From the NCBI RefSeq assembly GCF_014805685.1, contig NC_060886.1:27057652-27121651 (forward strand): a stretch of 64,000 nucleotides of DNA, given 5' to 3'. Position 1 is the stretch's first letter, and each line of letters opens with the position of its first letter. Below are positions 25,348-36,339 of the stretch, one piece after another. This stretch comes from Silurus meridionalis. Lineage: Eukaryota > Chordata > Actinopteri > Siluriformes > Siluridae. The notes under the pieces are model-generated. The model worked only from the letters and a program-made list of their open reading frames with translations, ran no database searches and was not told where the DNA came from. The translations under genes and the position numbers were made by a program.

Positions 25348-26225
25348 CCTGATAACCCTGTCAAGACCTCTGTACCTTCCAGCACTATCACCCGCGATAC
25401 AATACAGAGCACCTTTGACTGTTTCACTGCCTACAGTTATTCCGTTTTCCTCCAAATCTTATAAATCCACTAAGAGCTCTGAGAAAACCTTCGCACTTCC
25501 AAACTGTTAAAGATTTCTCTGCACATAACAAGACAAGTGACATGTGATCAGTATTGGACCGTACATGAGGAGGTAAATTTACTAATCCTGTCCCAACCCG
25601 TGTACATTCTGCATCTCTTCAATAATTGTCTTTATTGTTGAAGCTGGAAGCAGGAGCTGCCCTTGCAATTTTAGGTAGAATAAACACACAGTCCTAAGAA
25701 ATGATTCACTGAAATTCTGTGGTAATTCACTGGCTTCAGGTGTTGCATCATTCGTGCTCTGGGAAGCATCTTCACGTGCAGTGGCGGAGGAAGTCTGAAA
25801 AATAGCTTCCCTGTAAATGTCATTTATGCTATCAATCGAACATGCTCTATGTTTCCTGGACATATGAGCAGTAAACGATGATTTAACAGTGAACATTTTT
25901 TTACAACCTGTTACAGGACACACCACAGGTCGCCCCTCCACTATATGATCTTTTAAGTGGTGTATAAGTTCTTTAACGGTGTGAAACACAGCGACATGGT
26001 GCATTTCAATTCTGAAACAAAGGTTCTGGGAGTAACAGAGGGTTCAGACTCATTGTGATGGCGATAGAAATGAGCTTTAAAAGCCGCGTAAGTGCAAAAT
26101 ATCCGCTTACAGTCATCACTAACACACTTAAAAAAACAATGGGGTTCATTCCTATGAACTCTACAATGCAGCACATAACCCCTCAATGTGTCTAGTATTT
26201 TGCTGCAAAATCGACAGGTAATCAT
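25348..26225 (-). pseudogene. Zinc-finger TNP2-like transposase, truncated
   Basis: ATG at 26225. The N-terminus has C2H2-like fingers: 'MITCRFCSKILDTLRGYVLH', then a finger with 'DDCKRIFCTYAAFKAHFYRH', then 'CPVTGCKKMFTVKSSFTAHM' after a frameshift at about 26000. A Ser/Thr/Glu-rich linker and 'LRTVCLFYLKLQGQLLLPAS' follow. After a stop at about 25590 and an apparent internal deletion, out-of-frame pieces read 'LVNLPPHVRSNTDHMSLV' and 'DLEENGITVGSETVKGALY', then 'CIAGDSAG'. These align with the core of the plus-strand transposase at 27.9-30.5 kb ('CLEQQGVF...', 'VRGSVLHVQADNLGAHS'). The gypsy LTR cuts it at 25347. Function in the family: DNA transposase. This copy is dead. Confidence 0.7.
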
Positions 26226-27890
26226 TTTTTAATCGTACAAACACCACTATTCAGCATTAAAGAAAAAAAAGGGAACGATTTAATCGTTACATATAAAACC
26301 CACAATCTAAGTCGACATTTTTATTATGACGACAAAATATGCCCTCTGTCTGTGTGGTGAAGTCTAAAAAAGGTCTAAAAAAAACCTTTTCTCTTACCAG
26401 TGCAGAACTTCATGTGCTGGCTGATTAGCACGCTCTTAATAACGGCTTGTTAACTTCTTTAAGATGGCTGCTCCCGCGACAATCCGGAATCAGGTCTAAT
26501 GCAGATTGGACGAGGCAGAGTTCATCATTTTAAATTCCTACACAAGACGTGAATTTACGCGGGAATATAAATTTCTATATGATAATTCATTACATATAAA
26601 ATTGCCTTAAGAAATTATGAATATTACTAAATGGAAAAACTTTTGTTATAATAAATTTGCAATTTAATATAACAAATGGCAGACTGATGAACACCTAGGC
26701 TATGAAACAAGAGGAGTTCCAACAACTATTTGGAAGACAAATATAAAATGTATGCAATACAACACTACTTCATATTTAATTTTTACACTTAAAAACAAGC
26801 CTGATATTGTTAATGCCTACACTGTAAAATCAAATAGTATACTTTACTAGAAAAATGCTATTATGTTTACTTAAATCTGACTAAAATTTTGAGTTTACTA
26901 AAAATAGTTAATTATTGGTAAAATGTTAAAATAAATATTTGAGATTACTAATAAAAATTAAGTAATATTACTCGAAATGTTTGAGACATTTCATTGGGCA
27001 TGCGCAATGAAGCACAACTCTCCTCCCCCTCCACTTTGCCAAAGCTCATGGACTGAAGACGGTTTGAGCATCTACCGATTAAGGTAATTAAGTAAGGCAT
27101 ATTTTTGTTTTTCTTGTTTGTTAGTTATAATCATTCAACACTTCAATTAATATTACTTTGCAGAACTTGTCTTTACATAAACATATTTTGGACCGTTTGT
27201 AGCTTTGAACACCTCGTGTTGGAAACCAACATCTAAAATGTTATTTTGAACTTGATTTGTAAAATCGGATTGCCGGTAAATTATTTAAAAATTCTTTATT
27301 TTTGTTAATTTGATTACTTGGTCATGACAATGCGGGACCTGGCAGTGTAACTTAACTCATCTATAATTAGCATGCGTTATAAAATCTAGCCATTTTCATC
27401 GTGGTGTGGAGCGGGTGGGGGTGTTCGCGAGATGTTGGAAGGAAGGAAGGGGGAAAAAAAACGGGATATGGGAGGCAAAAAAAAATCGAGAAGAAAAAAA
27501 ACTGTCTTAAACCGAGGGCGCAAGTTTTGACTGAATACACCATCAAACTGTAACCACCGCGCGAAAATACAAAAGTAAAGTTAATTACACAGCCGGTCCG
27601 AATGCGTGCACTGCGCGTGCATCTTTTAAAAGACAGCTTGAAGTGTAGGTTACTGAATATTACAGATTAAAGCTGCGTGTTTTAGTTTTAAAGAAATAGT
27701 TCACCAAACATTTTTCATATGACTTGCATGATAATTAGATTTTTTCAATAGTATTTTTCATTGTTAAAGTTGTGGATTAATTCATTTTATTGGTAATATT
27801 TAATGCTAAATGTGCGTGTGAACTTAATTGCGGGTTACTTTGCCTTTACCTTGCCTTTAACTTAAGTAATTCATTTATGTTTTTCTTTTT
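26226..27890. other. Region between divergent transposase genes
   Basis: About 1.7 kb without open frames. Features seen: AAGATGGCTGCTCCCGCG at 26462 (YY1-like core); an AT-rich stretch; CACTGTAAAAT at 26820 preceded by TA, a candidate transposon end; GGGCATGCGCAATG at about 26997 (half NRF1-like); a possible untranslated first exon ending '...CCGATTAAG|GTAATT' at about 27083; and a TTTTTCTTTTTAG acceptor at 27892 just before the plus-strand ATG. This supports a TATA-less promoter and 5' intron for the plus-strand gene, by inference. Confidence 0.5.
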
Positions 27891-27916
27891 AGGTTTCCTG
27901 TTTATTGCCTTCTGCC

Positions 27917-30548
27917 ATGCAGTGGAATTGTACGTTTTGCTTCTTTACATCTGAAAAGAGGGCACAACTTTTTAAGCACTATCGCATAAACCATACTCGA
28001 ATTGTTCCAATACCATGCCTTCACTCAGATTGCCCATGTACTTTTAAGTCATTTAATGCACTGAAAGTACATCTTTTAAAAATTCATTCCCCACAAAGAA
28101 TTGTGTTATCAGGGAGGTCTAGTAATGGTGTAGTATGTTACAAATGCCATGTTTTTGATTTAGTGGAGATATGCAGTGTATCTAATTATTTTGCCCATTT
28201 GCGTACTCATTTGAGGAATAATGAAAAAGTGCCGTGTCCTTATAAAGACTGTTCATTTGAATGTTTATTCCACGTTTAACGCCCATAAAAGTAAGGCACA
28301 TCACCAACACCAATGCCCTGAACATTTGAAGTTGGGAATTGTTTCAAATACTCATTTAAGCTACACAGAAGAAGGTTCAACTCCCCCTGTTTCTGACAGC
28401 TCAGACAGTGAAGATGGATGTAATGTGGCAATGGAGCAAGACCAGCTGAATGACACACAACAAAAGCTTGAACACAATTTGGCATCCCTGTTTCTCAAAA
28501 TGCGAACCATATTGCATATTTCCGATAGTGCAACACAAGAAATAATCCAGCAGTTAAATCAAATGAACTTGCTGTCTGAGTCATTGTTACATAGTACAAC
28601 ACAACAGATTATTGTTAAACACTATGGTGGGGCAGACAACTTAGTTGTGAAAGAACTTGTCAGGGCAGTCAGTGACAGCAGTGTGCTGCTACAATGTACA
28701 AAGGACATTCATTCAAAAACATCATACTTCTTGGAAGAATTTCCGGTTATCATGCCTGTTGAATACAAAATTGATGATGAGTATTACTTGTATGTCCCGA
28801 TTATTGAATTGTTGCAGAAATTGCTGAATAAACAAGAAGTTCTTGATAAGGTTCTGACTTCAATTGAGACGTCAAAGGGATACAGCAATTACATGGATGG
28901 TACACATTATAGAGAGAATTCATTTTTTGCAGAAGATGATGTTAAAATATTTCTTAACCTATACATAGATGATTTCGAGGTGGCTAATCCACTCGGAACA
29001 TCACGGAAAAAGCACAAATTGTGTGCTATCTACTGGGTTCTTGCCAACTTGCCAGCAAAACACACGTCATCTTTACACACCATTCAGCTAGCTCTTCTGT
29101 GTAAAACAAGTGTAGTTAAGAAGCATGGCTACTCAAAAATACTTCACCCTCTAATTAAAGACCTAAAATGTCTTGAACAGCAAGGAGTATTTGTTGAGCA
29201 GTTGGGGTCATGTATCAGGGGGTCTGTTCTGCATGTCCAGGCAGATAATTTGGGTGCACATTCCTTAGCAGGTTTTCAGGAGAGCTTTAGAGTGAATTTC
29301 CATGTAGATTTTGCATGGCCACAAGGGAGGACATTAATGTAAAGGAAGTTAGGTCAGGCTGCTTTGAAATACGAACAAAAGAAAAACATCAGCAGCATGT
29401 ACGAGATGTTCAATGGGACAGTACTTTGGTTGCGCAGTATGGTGTGAAGAGTAGCTGTCCATTGAGTGACAGTTTGAAACACTTTCACGCAATTGGTGGT
29501 TTTCCCCCAGATCTGTTGCATGATCTGTTGGAGGGCATTGTTCCTGTAGAGATGGCATTATGTTTGCAGGATTTAATCGGAAAACATTACTTTTCCCTGG
29601 AGTCCTTAAATAGTGTCATCAAACAATTCCTGTACAAATTTTCAGATAGGACTGACCAGCCACAGCCTATTCCAACATCGTTCTCAAATAAAAGAACAAT
29701 TGGGGGAAATGGGCATGAAAATTAGACCCTTTTGAGACTCCTCCCACTCTTGATTGGCCATAAGGTGGGAGAGAATGAACATACTTGGGAAATTCTAATG
29801 CTTTTAAAAGACATTGTTGAACTGAGTATGTCTCTCAAGCTTACTGATGACACTGTTGACTTTCTGAGTTGCAAGATCTCTGAACACAGAGCTTTGCTTC
29901 AAGAAGTGTTTCCGAACTTCACTCTGTGTCCAAAGCATCATTACGTAGAGCACTACCCCCAGTTGATCAGAATGTACGGTCCCCTGAGGAATCTTTGGAC
30001 AATGCGGTTTGAAGGGAAACATACGTTTTTTAAGAAAGTGATCCGTGATGCACAAAACTTCAAAAATGTCCCCTTAATGCTAGCCAAGAAGCATCAAATG
30101 ACAGCAGCCTATCACATGGATGCAAGTTCTTTTTAAGCCAGGTATACAAATGGATAGGGTCTGTAGTTCACTTGTAACAGCTTTTCCTGACAATGTTCAA
30201 GAATATCTGCGCCTGAGAAATCCGAATTGCTGTACAGTGCTTGTTTCGCCCAGTGTTACCATTGATGGTATTAAGTATTGCCCGGACATGGTAGTATCAG
30301 TTGGATCTTGTTCAGGTTTGCCAGAATTCATGCAGATTGAGAAGGTTTTGGCAACCAACACTGACATAATGTTCCTCTGTAAACCCCAGACTGCATGGTA
30401 CATTGAGCGGTTGCGCTCTTATGAATTGTGTAGTTTGCATTCAGTGCAAGTCATTCTGCCTTCTGACCTTAATGATCCCTTCCCTTTAACAGCGTACAAT
30501 GTCCGAGGTCATTTGTTAGTCACATTGAAGCATTACATCTGCTGCTGA
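27917..30548 (+). pseudogene. Zinc-finger TNP2-like DNA transposase, inactivated
   Basis: ATG at 27917 directly after a splice acceptor. Domains: four C2H2-like fingers ('CTFCFFTSEKRAQLFKHYRI'; 'CLHSDCPCTFKSFNALKVHL'; 'CYKCHVF'; 'CPYKDCSFEC'), an acidic Ser-rich linker ('PVSDSSDSEDG'), then a large catalytic-like region with 'LYIDDFEVANPLGTSRKKHK', 'VLHVQADNLGAHSLAGFQES', 'CRFCMATRED' and 'PPDLLHDLLEGIVPVEMAL'. The DDFE/NPLG, DN-G-H-GF and LHD-LEG motifs match my memory of CACTA TNP2-type transposases. Breaks: frameshifts at about 28260, 29302 and 30130 and a TAG at 29722, replacing a residue that should be Trp in 'GHENxTLL'. Apart from these the protein is collinear over about 870 codons, so decay is recent or mild. 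The minus-strand paralogue is at 25348-26225. Confidence 0.75.
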
Positions 30549-30628
30549 ATTACATGATTACGCTATTATTTTTTTATTATTTGTGATTTTGAATTTAGTT
30601 TTTTTTTACTTCAGAATTTCATCTAACC

Positions 30629-32772
30629 ATGGCAATGATACTTCGCGTTATTGTGCACGATGGTGACAACATGTGCTGCAAGAGAAGCTGCAAGTGTCAT
30701 ATTCATTTAACGTTCAGTACGAAGACCCTGATTTTAATCTTGCACTATGCAACCTCAGCGACATCAATGATTTGCCAGAGAGGGCAACACTGAAAATAAT
30801 TCCTCTATTCACGTCTCCCTCCTCAAGTCAAGCTGACACAGTACTTCTCTCAGGTTCTGAAACATCAGAACAGTTGTCTTCTGAACGACAGTGTGCCTGG
30901 CCTGAGGAATTTGAAATTCCCAATTTTTCTGTAAATGTTGAGTACCGTCTCCTTCAAGAAAACCTTGCTTTTCTGAAAGATGGAACAAGTCTAACTGTTG
31001 GAAGAGACCTAAAACACGATATACTGGAAGCACTTGCAGGGGCTATGTACACATTTAAGGCATATCCAAGAGATGAAGATTTTGCTCAAGTAGCCGCAGC
31101 TCTTGTCAAAACAGCCTAGAATTTAAAATGGCAAACTATAGAACAAAGCTGCGTAAATGTGGCTGTAGTGATGTTGCTGTCAAGGGAAAGAGAGGTGCAA
31201 CAGACAACGTGCAGAAGAGAGGCATTAAAAAACCTAGACGGTTTAAATTAAATTTCTTGCCAAATTTTCCCAATGGGGAAAACGAAGAAAGTCAAGAACG
31301 CACAAGAGTAGAACTTGTAGAAGAAATGAAAAAGAGGACCCAAAACATGAGCCTGATTGGCCAGAAGATGGACAGCACATTTGCCTTGAGAAGGAAGGAA
31401 ATCATTCTTTCTGAACCTCCTATTTGTGAGATCCTGGAAAAGTGGCCTGCACTTTTTACCGAAAGCCAGGTATGTATTCTCTTTACAATCTAAACATCTT
31501 ATTATTCAATATCTTATTTTATTGTAAATAACCACTTTGTGTTTGTTCTCAGATTTTTGCAGAATTTAATCGCATATCTGGAAAAAATCTGAGATCCGAG
31601 TTCTATGAAGCATTGGACAAACACTCTACACGTTTGATTGAAATTTTCAGGAAAAAGGAGGAAACCAAGGAAGAATCCTTGACGCAAATCTGCGTCAAGT
31701 TAATTTAAAGGTAAACCTTTATGTAGTTGTATTTATTGTATAGTCTGTGTATGATCGTTAACCTCATTCTCTGTTTTTCATAGTCATCTGATGTAACTTG
31801 TGTGCGCACCGCAGTACTTCATGGCCTTCCAATCCTCCTGGGGGATGATTCTGTGGAATTTTTCAGGACATGCTTTGTAAGTAATGTTTGTGTTTACTTC
31901 ATTTGTGCTAATGCTAAATTGTGTATTAGAGTCTATTAGAATATAGATCAGATGAAGTGTACACAGTAGTTATTTGTCTCTTGACCTAGCCAGCATCTCA
32001 GCGATCACTTTCAATGTCCAGAATTGTAGGGAAGACATTACTAAAATAGTCTGTGTGATCATAGTCATTCAAATGTAATTTGATGAAGTGACAGTAATAC
32101 TAACAGTGGAGGCTAACACAGAAGAGGATAAATTGTTGAATAAAGTTTGTTTTTTGCAAGCAAAGTATTCCTGTGAATTCAAGATTACATTTGAACAACT
32201 ATGATCACATGGCCTGTTTTAGCAATGTCTTTACTATCTTTCTGGATGTTAAAAGTGAAAATGATGATGTCCAAAACTGGGCAGGGAAGCTCAAGATATC
32301 ATAATTGGTATCTTGTGTAAAACAATATGCCAGAATTTACATTTTACAATCAACTTTCCCTTTAAAACAAGATCACACATTCTTATGCTTCATGCTTACA
32401 CAGGACACTGTTCCAAGGTATGTAGAAATTACTACTTGTTACTTTTCTCTGTTTAGGATTCAGATGTGAATGTAGACCTGAGTGCAGTTGATGTTGGCCT
32501 GCTCACAGTTTTACCAGAAGACATGCCTGCCCAAACTCCACATGCCCTCAATGTCGACTCATTTAGGGCAATCATTCTCGAGGGAAAAATTGTGGTTGGT
32601 GATGTCCCAAACTTGCCACATGCTTCTATTTGCTTTGATCTATGCTCTTAATTTAGACTACCCAAAGACAATGAGAAGCACATTTGATGCTATTCAGAGA
32701 GTATTTCTGTCATTGGGAAGTAAGAATCTCAAGCCCAAACTTCAAACTCTTAAAAACCAGCTTTTAAACTAA
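30629..32772 (+). pseudogene. SAMD3-like transposon accessory gene, multi-exon, inactivated
   Basis: Acceptor ACTTCAG at 30613, then ACCATGG with ATG at 30629. The first 'MAMILRVIVHDGDN' shifts frame at about 30675 into 'LQEKLQVSYSFNVQYEDPDF', a PB1/ubiquitin-like region. Next come 'WPEEFEIPNFSVNVEYRLLQ', 'TMANYRTKL'-type sequence at 31128, a Lys/Arg-rich stretch and 'LNFLPNFPNGENEESQ'. Introns are clear: 31470-31552, 31711-31783 and 31877-32456, each GT...AG. Later exons carry 'IFAEFNRISGKNLRSEFYEA', 'VLHGLPILLGDD' and the last 'SKNLKPKLQTLKNQLLN'. Breaks: frameshift near 30675, TAG at about 31117, frameshifts near 31650 and 32620. Fish databases label such proteins 'sterile alpha motif domain-containing protein 3-like'. 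No SAM domain is visible here, and its function is unknown. Confidence 0.7.
31985..32290. repeat. Hairpin (MITE-like) insertion in an intron
   Basis: Arm 32032-32080 (ATTACTAAAATAGTCTGTGT and onward) is the imperfect reverse complement of 32184-32235 (ATTACATTTGAACAACTATG and onward). The similarity continues outward to about 31990 and 32280 at lower identity. The loop is about 100 bp. It lies wholly inside the last intron of the SAMD3-like gene, which it lengthens to 580 bp against about 80 bp for the other introns. Family not recognised. Confidence 0.65.
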
Positions 32773-33787
32773 GCTACTGTTTTTGCTTTTGACAAATTAA
32801 ATGTTACAAAGATTTAAAATTCTTTCAGCATCAGAGGGATTAGGTTTTTTTTTTTTTTTTTTTGTTTTAAAGAATTGTTATAACTAAACCTTTCAGCTAA
32901 ATGTCTGTTTTAGACTTTATTTTGTAATTTTTATTTAAAGTTGAGCACTGGAAACTAATATATAAGTCAACGGGTGCCAGTGGTTCTTTGGTTACCAACA
33001 TTCTTCAGAATATCTGCAGAAAAAAGTCTAGGTTTAAAATGACAAGAGAACGAGTAAATAATGACAGAATTTTTATTTTGGGGTGACCTATCACTTGACT
33101 GTGATTTTCTGTTGCCTTTTTTGAAAAAGTGTTTTTTTGCAGTTATTTGATGTCAAGTGGCAGTTATTGATTAGGTCCCCATGCTATTTAGGTAGAAGTA
33201 TATATTTGTATATTTAGTATTTCTTATGCATTGTTATCAAAACTCTGTTGTTTATTAAAAAAAATTGAGTTTTAGATTTGTAATGAGTGTCTTTTGTCTT
33301 TTCTGTTAGCAGTACTTAAAAAAAATCGTTCACCTTACCTTAAAAAACTTTGGAAACTGATTGCACATAATTTTTTATGTTGTCATTACTTAAAATGGAA
33401 TATTAACTTAATATAGTAGGCTTACTTATTTTTTTTCTGTAATATCAATAAGTATTATATATTAAATATTAATAAACATTTAGAAGTATATTAACTTAAA
33501 TTTACTTATTATACTTACTTGATATTTATTAATAAATGTATTCAGAAATAATACGTTCAGCTTACCTGTAGCTAATTATTAACCTTTCTTAGATTTTTGC
33601 CTTAAGTTTGCTTTGAAAAAATAAGGCAATCGGTTTCCAAAGTTTTTTTAAGTAAACTGAACTAATTCGAATTTACAGTGTAGTCATTTTAGCCATGTAA
33701 CATGTATTTTTTTTTTAAACATTTATATTATTAGAATTTTGTTGTACTTGTTTTATCTGTAAATATTACATCCATTTGTAAAATGTG
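32773..33787. other. 3' flank of the transposon genes; subterminal inverted repeat
   Basis: AT-rich, no genes. 33333-33364 (CACCTTACCTTAAAAAACTT, TGGAAACTGATTGC) pairs with 33625-33660 (GCAATCGGTTTCCAAAGTTT and onward), a stem with about 260 bp between the arms. Scattered 'TTTACTTA' and 'ACTTAAA' repeats occur between them and also next to the 26820 end, which is the kind of subterminal repetition transposases bind. CAGTG at 33676-33680 is the candidate element end. A T-rich run lies at 32847-32863. Confidence 0.5.
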
Positions 33788-35025
33788 CAAACTCGATTCC
33801 AAAAAGTTGGGACACTGCAAAAATATTGAATAAAAAAGGAATGCTCTGAGTTTCTCAGAGAAAAATTGCAAAGAGTTTGAAGTTCTCATCATCTACAGTG
33901 CATCATATCATCTACAGATTCATAGAATCTGGTTCAATCTCTGTGCGTAAGGGTCAAGGCCGGAAAACCATACTGGATGCCCGTGATCTTCGGGCCCTTA
34001 GACGGCACTAGATCACATACAGGAATGCTACTGTACTGGAAATCACAACAGGGCTCAGGAATACATCCATAAAACATTGTTGGTGAACACAATCCATCGT
34101 GCCATTCGCCGTCGCTGGCTAAAACTCTATACGTCAAAAAAAAAGCCATATCTAAACATGATCCAGAAGCACAGGCATTTTCTCTGGGCCAAAGCTCATT
34201 CAAAATAAACTATGGCAAAGTGGAAAACTGTTCTGTGGTCAGACGAATCAAAATTTGAAGTTCTTCTTGGAAAACTGGGATGCCATGTCATCCGGACTAA
34301 AGAGGATAAGGACAACCCAAGTTGTTATCAGTACTCAGTTTAGAAGCCTGCATCTCTGATCTTATGGTGTTGCATGTGAGCGTGTGGCATGGGCAGCTTA
34401 CACATCTGGAAAGACACCATCAATGCTAAAAGGTATATCCAAGTTCTAGAACAACATATGCTCCATAACAGATGTCGTCTCTTTCAGGGAAGACCTTGCA
34501 TTTTCCAACATGACAATGCCAGACCATATACTGCATCAATTACAACATCATGGCTGAGTAGAAGAAGGATCCAGGTACTGAAATGGCCAGCCTGCAGTCC
34601 AGATCTTTCACCCATAGAAAACATTTGGCGCATCATAAAAAGGAAGATGCGACAAAGAAGACCTGAGACAATTGAGCAACTAGAAGCCTGTATAAGACAA
34701 GAATGGGACAACATTCCTATTCCTAAACTTGAGTAACTTGTCTCCTCAGTCCCCAGACATGTACAGACTGGTATAAAGAGAAGAGGGGATGCCACACAGT
34801 GGTAAACATGGCCTTGTCCCAACTTTTTTTGAGATGTGTAGATGCCATGAAATTTTTAATCAACTTATTTCTCCCTTAAAATGACAAATTTTCTCAGTTT
34901 AAACATTTGATATGTCATCTATGTTGTATTCTGAATAAAATATTGAAATTTAAACTTCCACATCATTGCATTGTGTTTTTATTCACAATTTGTACAGTGT
35001 ACCAACTTTTTTGGAATCGGGTTTG
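33788..35025 (+). mobile_element. Tc1-like transposon, transposase decayed
   Basis: Terminal inverted repeats begin CAAACTCGATTCCAAAAAGT at 33788 and end, inverted, with TTGGAATCGGGTTTG at 35025, followed by TA. Transposase remains on plus: N-terminal helix-turn-helix traces ('SGSISVRKGQGRKT'-like, 33930-33970), then the catalytic half 34389-34736 with 'GRPCIFQHDNARPYTA' (second Asp), 'ACSPDLSPIENIWRIIK' (DD34E Glu) and 'RPETIEQLEACIRQEWDNIP'. The N-terminal half is out of frame and contains a stop at about 34008. Dead copy. Confidence 0.9.
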
Positions 35026-35329
35026 TAATAATTTTAGTATTTTAACACTGTCTTTTTGTAGTTTTAACTGCATTCTACTGCTTTCTGAAATACTGAATTT
35101 TTTCTATTTAATTTAAAAAAAAGCTGTACATTTTACTCAAAATATATATTATTTTAATGCATACTTTTTGTAAAATTTACTGGTTTGTTTGGTTGAGTAC
35201 TTCACAAAACATTATTGTGAATTTAACACAGTTTAATTGTTTTTCACTTTACAAAAATTCGATGTTGTGGTTTTACACAAATTCACAGTTAATGTCACAG
35301 AAACTTTTTACAGTGTAACATAAATTATG
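35026..35329. other. AT-rich segment ending in TTTTTACAGTG
   Basis: No coding sequence. The segment after the Tc1 element resembles fish DNA-transposon subterminal sequence (repeated 'TTTAC', 'TTCACA', 'ACAGTT') and ends in TTTTTACAGTG at 35315 followed by TAA. It may be the true outer end of the CACTA-like element, with Tc1 inserted inside it, or the end of a separate MITE. Confidence 0.35.
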
Positions 35330-35777
35330 TTTCGACAAGAAATATGTCTATTTTGAAATAAAAATGTAATAGTGATTATAAAAAAATCTATTTTATTCTT
35401 AAGATTAATTAAATAAAAACAGCAAAAAGTACAAGCCAAACAAAAGACAAAAAAAGACAAGATAAATCATGTTTTAGAAAGACACAAACATGATTTTTGT
35501 TTTTTTTATAAAAATTATATTGTTAAATTGTGAATTTTCATAGTTTGTCATTTTATGAAGAACTGTAAAAAAGAGCAAAAAGTTAATGACATGACAAATG
35601 ACAAAGTGACAAAATCATGTTTTGTTTTATATAAAAAAAACATTGTAATAGTGAAAATATGAATATCCTGATCAGCTTATGACGTGAAAAGGTGCAATTA
35701 ATGAACAAAAATCAAAAAGTCAAAAAAATTTTGGAAAACTTTTATCTGTCTTTATATTTTTTTATATAGATTTTATA

Positions 35778-36030
35778 AAGAGAAAAGCAGTGGGCTTAAG
35801 ACACATCCTTGCAGAACACCAAACTTTACCTCAGAGAATGTGGAGAACCATTTGCATCAACAAACTGAAAGCGGATCAGTCAAATAAGATCTAAGCCAGG
35901 AGAGAGCATTTCCCTTTATTCCAACAACGTTCTCAAGTCTAGCAAGCAGTATAGGATGATAAATGGTGTCAAAAGCTGCATTAAGGTTGAGCAAAACTTG
36001 TAAACTCTGATCAAAAACAAATACATTTTG
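35778..36030 (-). mobile_element. L2 RT fragment inside old satellite, left copy
   Basis: The minus strand encodes 'QVLLNLNAAFDTIYHPILLA' and 'RLENVVGIKGNALSWLRSYL', the A-motif region of L2 reverse transcriptase, with the downstream 'KFGVLQGCVLSPLLFSL'-type sequence out of frame. The mirror copy is at 54895-55145 on plus. Truncated both sides. Confidence 0.75.
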
Positions 36031-36339
36031 AATAAGAAACATTAATAGTTATTATTGTTATGTTCATTAGCAGAATTCATAAAATAAAATAAAAACGGTA
36101 CAAGGTGCTATGAATAATTGAAAAACGACAATGGTGGCATAACAAATTAAGTTTAGACAAAATTAGATTTTTTTCTTAATAAATCAATTTTCATATACAG
36201 AAGCATAATTTCAAGAAAACTCCTTAAAAATTGCAATAAGTGAACGAAGAAATAGTCATATTTTAGATACACCAAATGTTTTGTCATGGCAATGTCATTT
36301 TTCGTTCAAAAAGTGTTTTGTTATAGCACATCATTATAT

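Larger units (their letters stand above)
26820..33680 (+). mobile_element. CACTA/EnSpm-like DNA transposon, two genes, decayed
   Basis: Candidate ends are CACTGTAAAAT at 26820 and ATTTACAGTG ending at 33680, each flanked by TA. Between them on plus are a zinc-finger TNP2-like transposase gene (27917-30548) and a second multi-exon gene of the fish 'SAM domain-containing protein 3-like' type (30629-32772). The 3' subterminal region holds an inverted repeat (33333-33364 versus 33625-33660). Both genes carry several frameshifts or stops. An alternative outer 3' end is TTTTTACAGTG at 35315, also followed by TA. CACTA elements usually make 2-3 bp target duplications, so TA is compatible but weak evidence. 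Element boundaries are inference. Confidence 0.5.
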
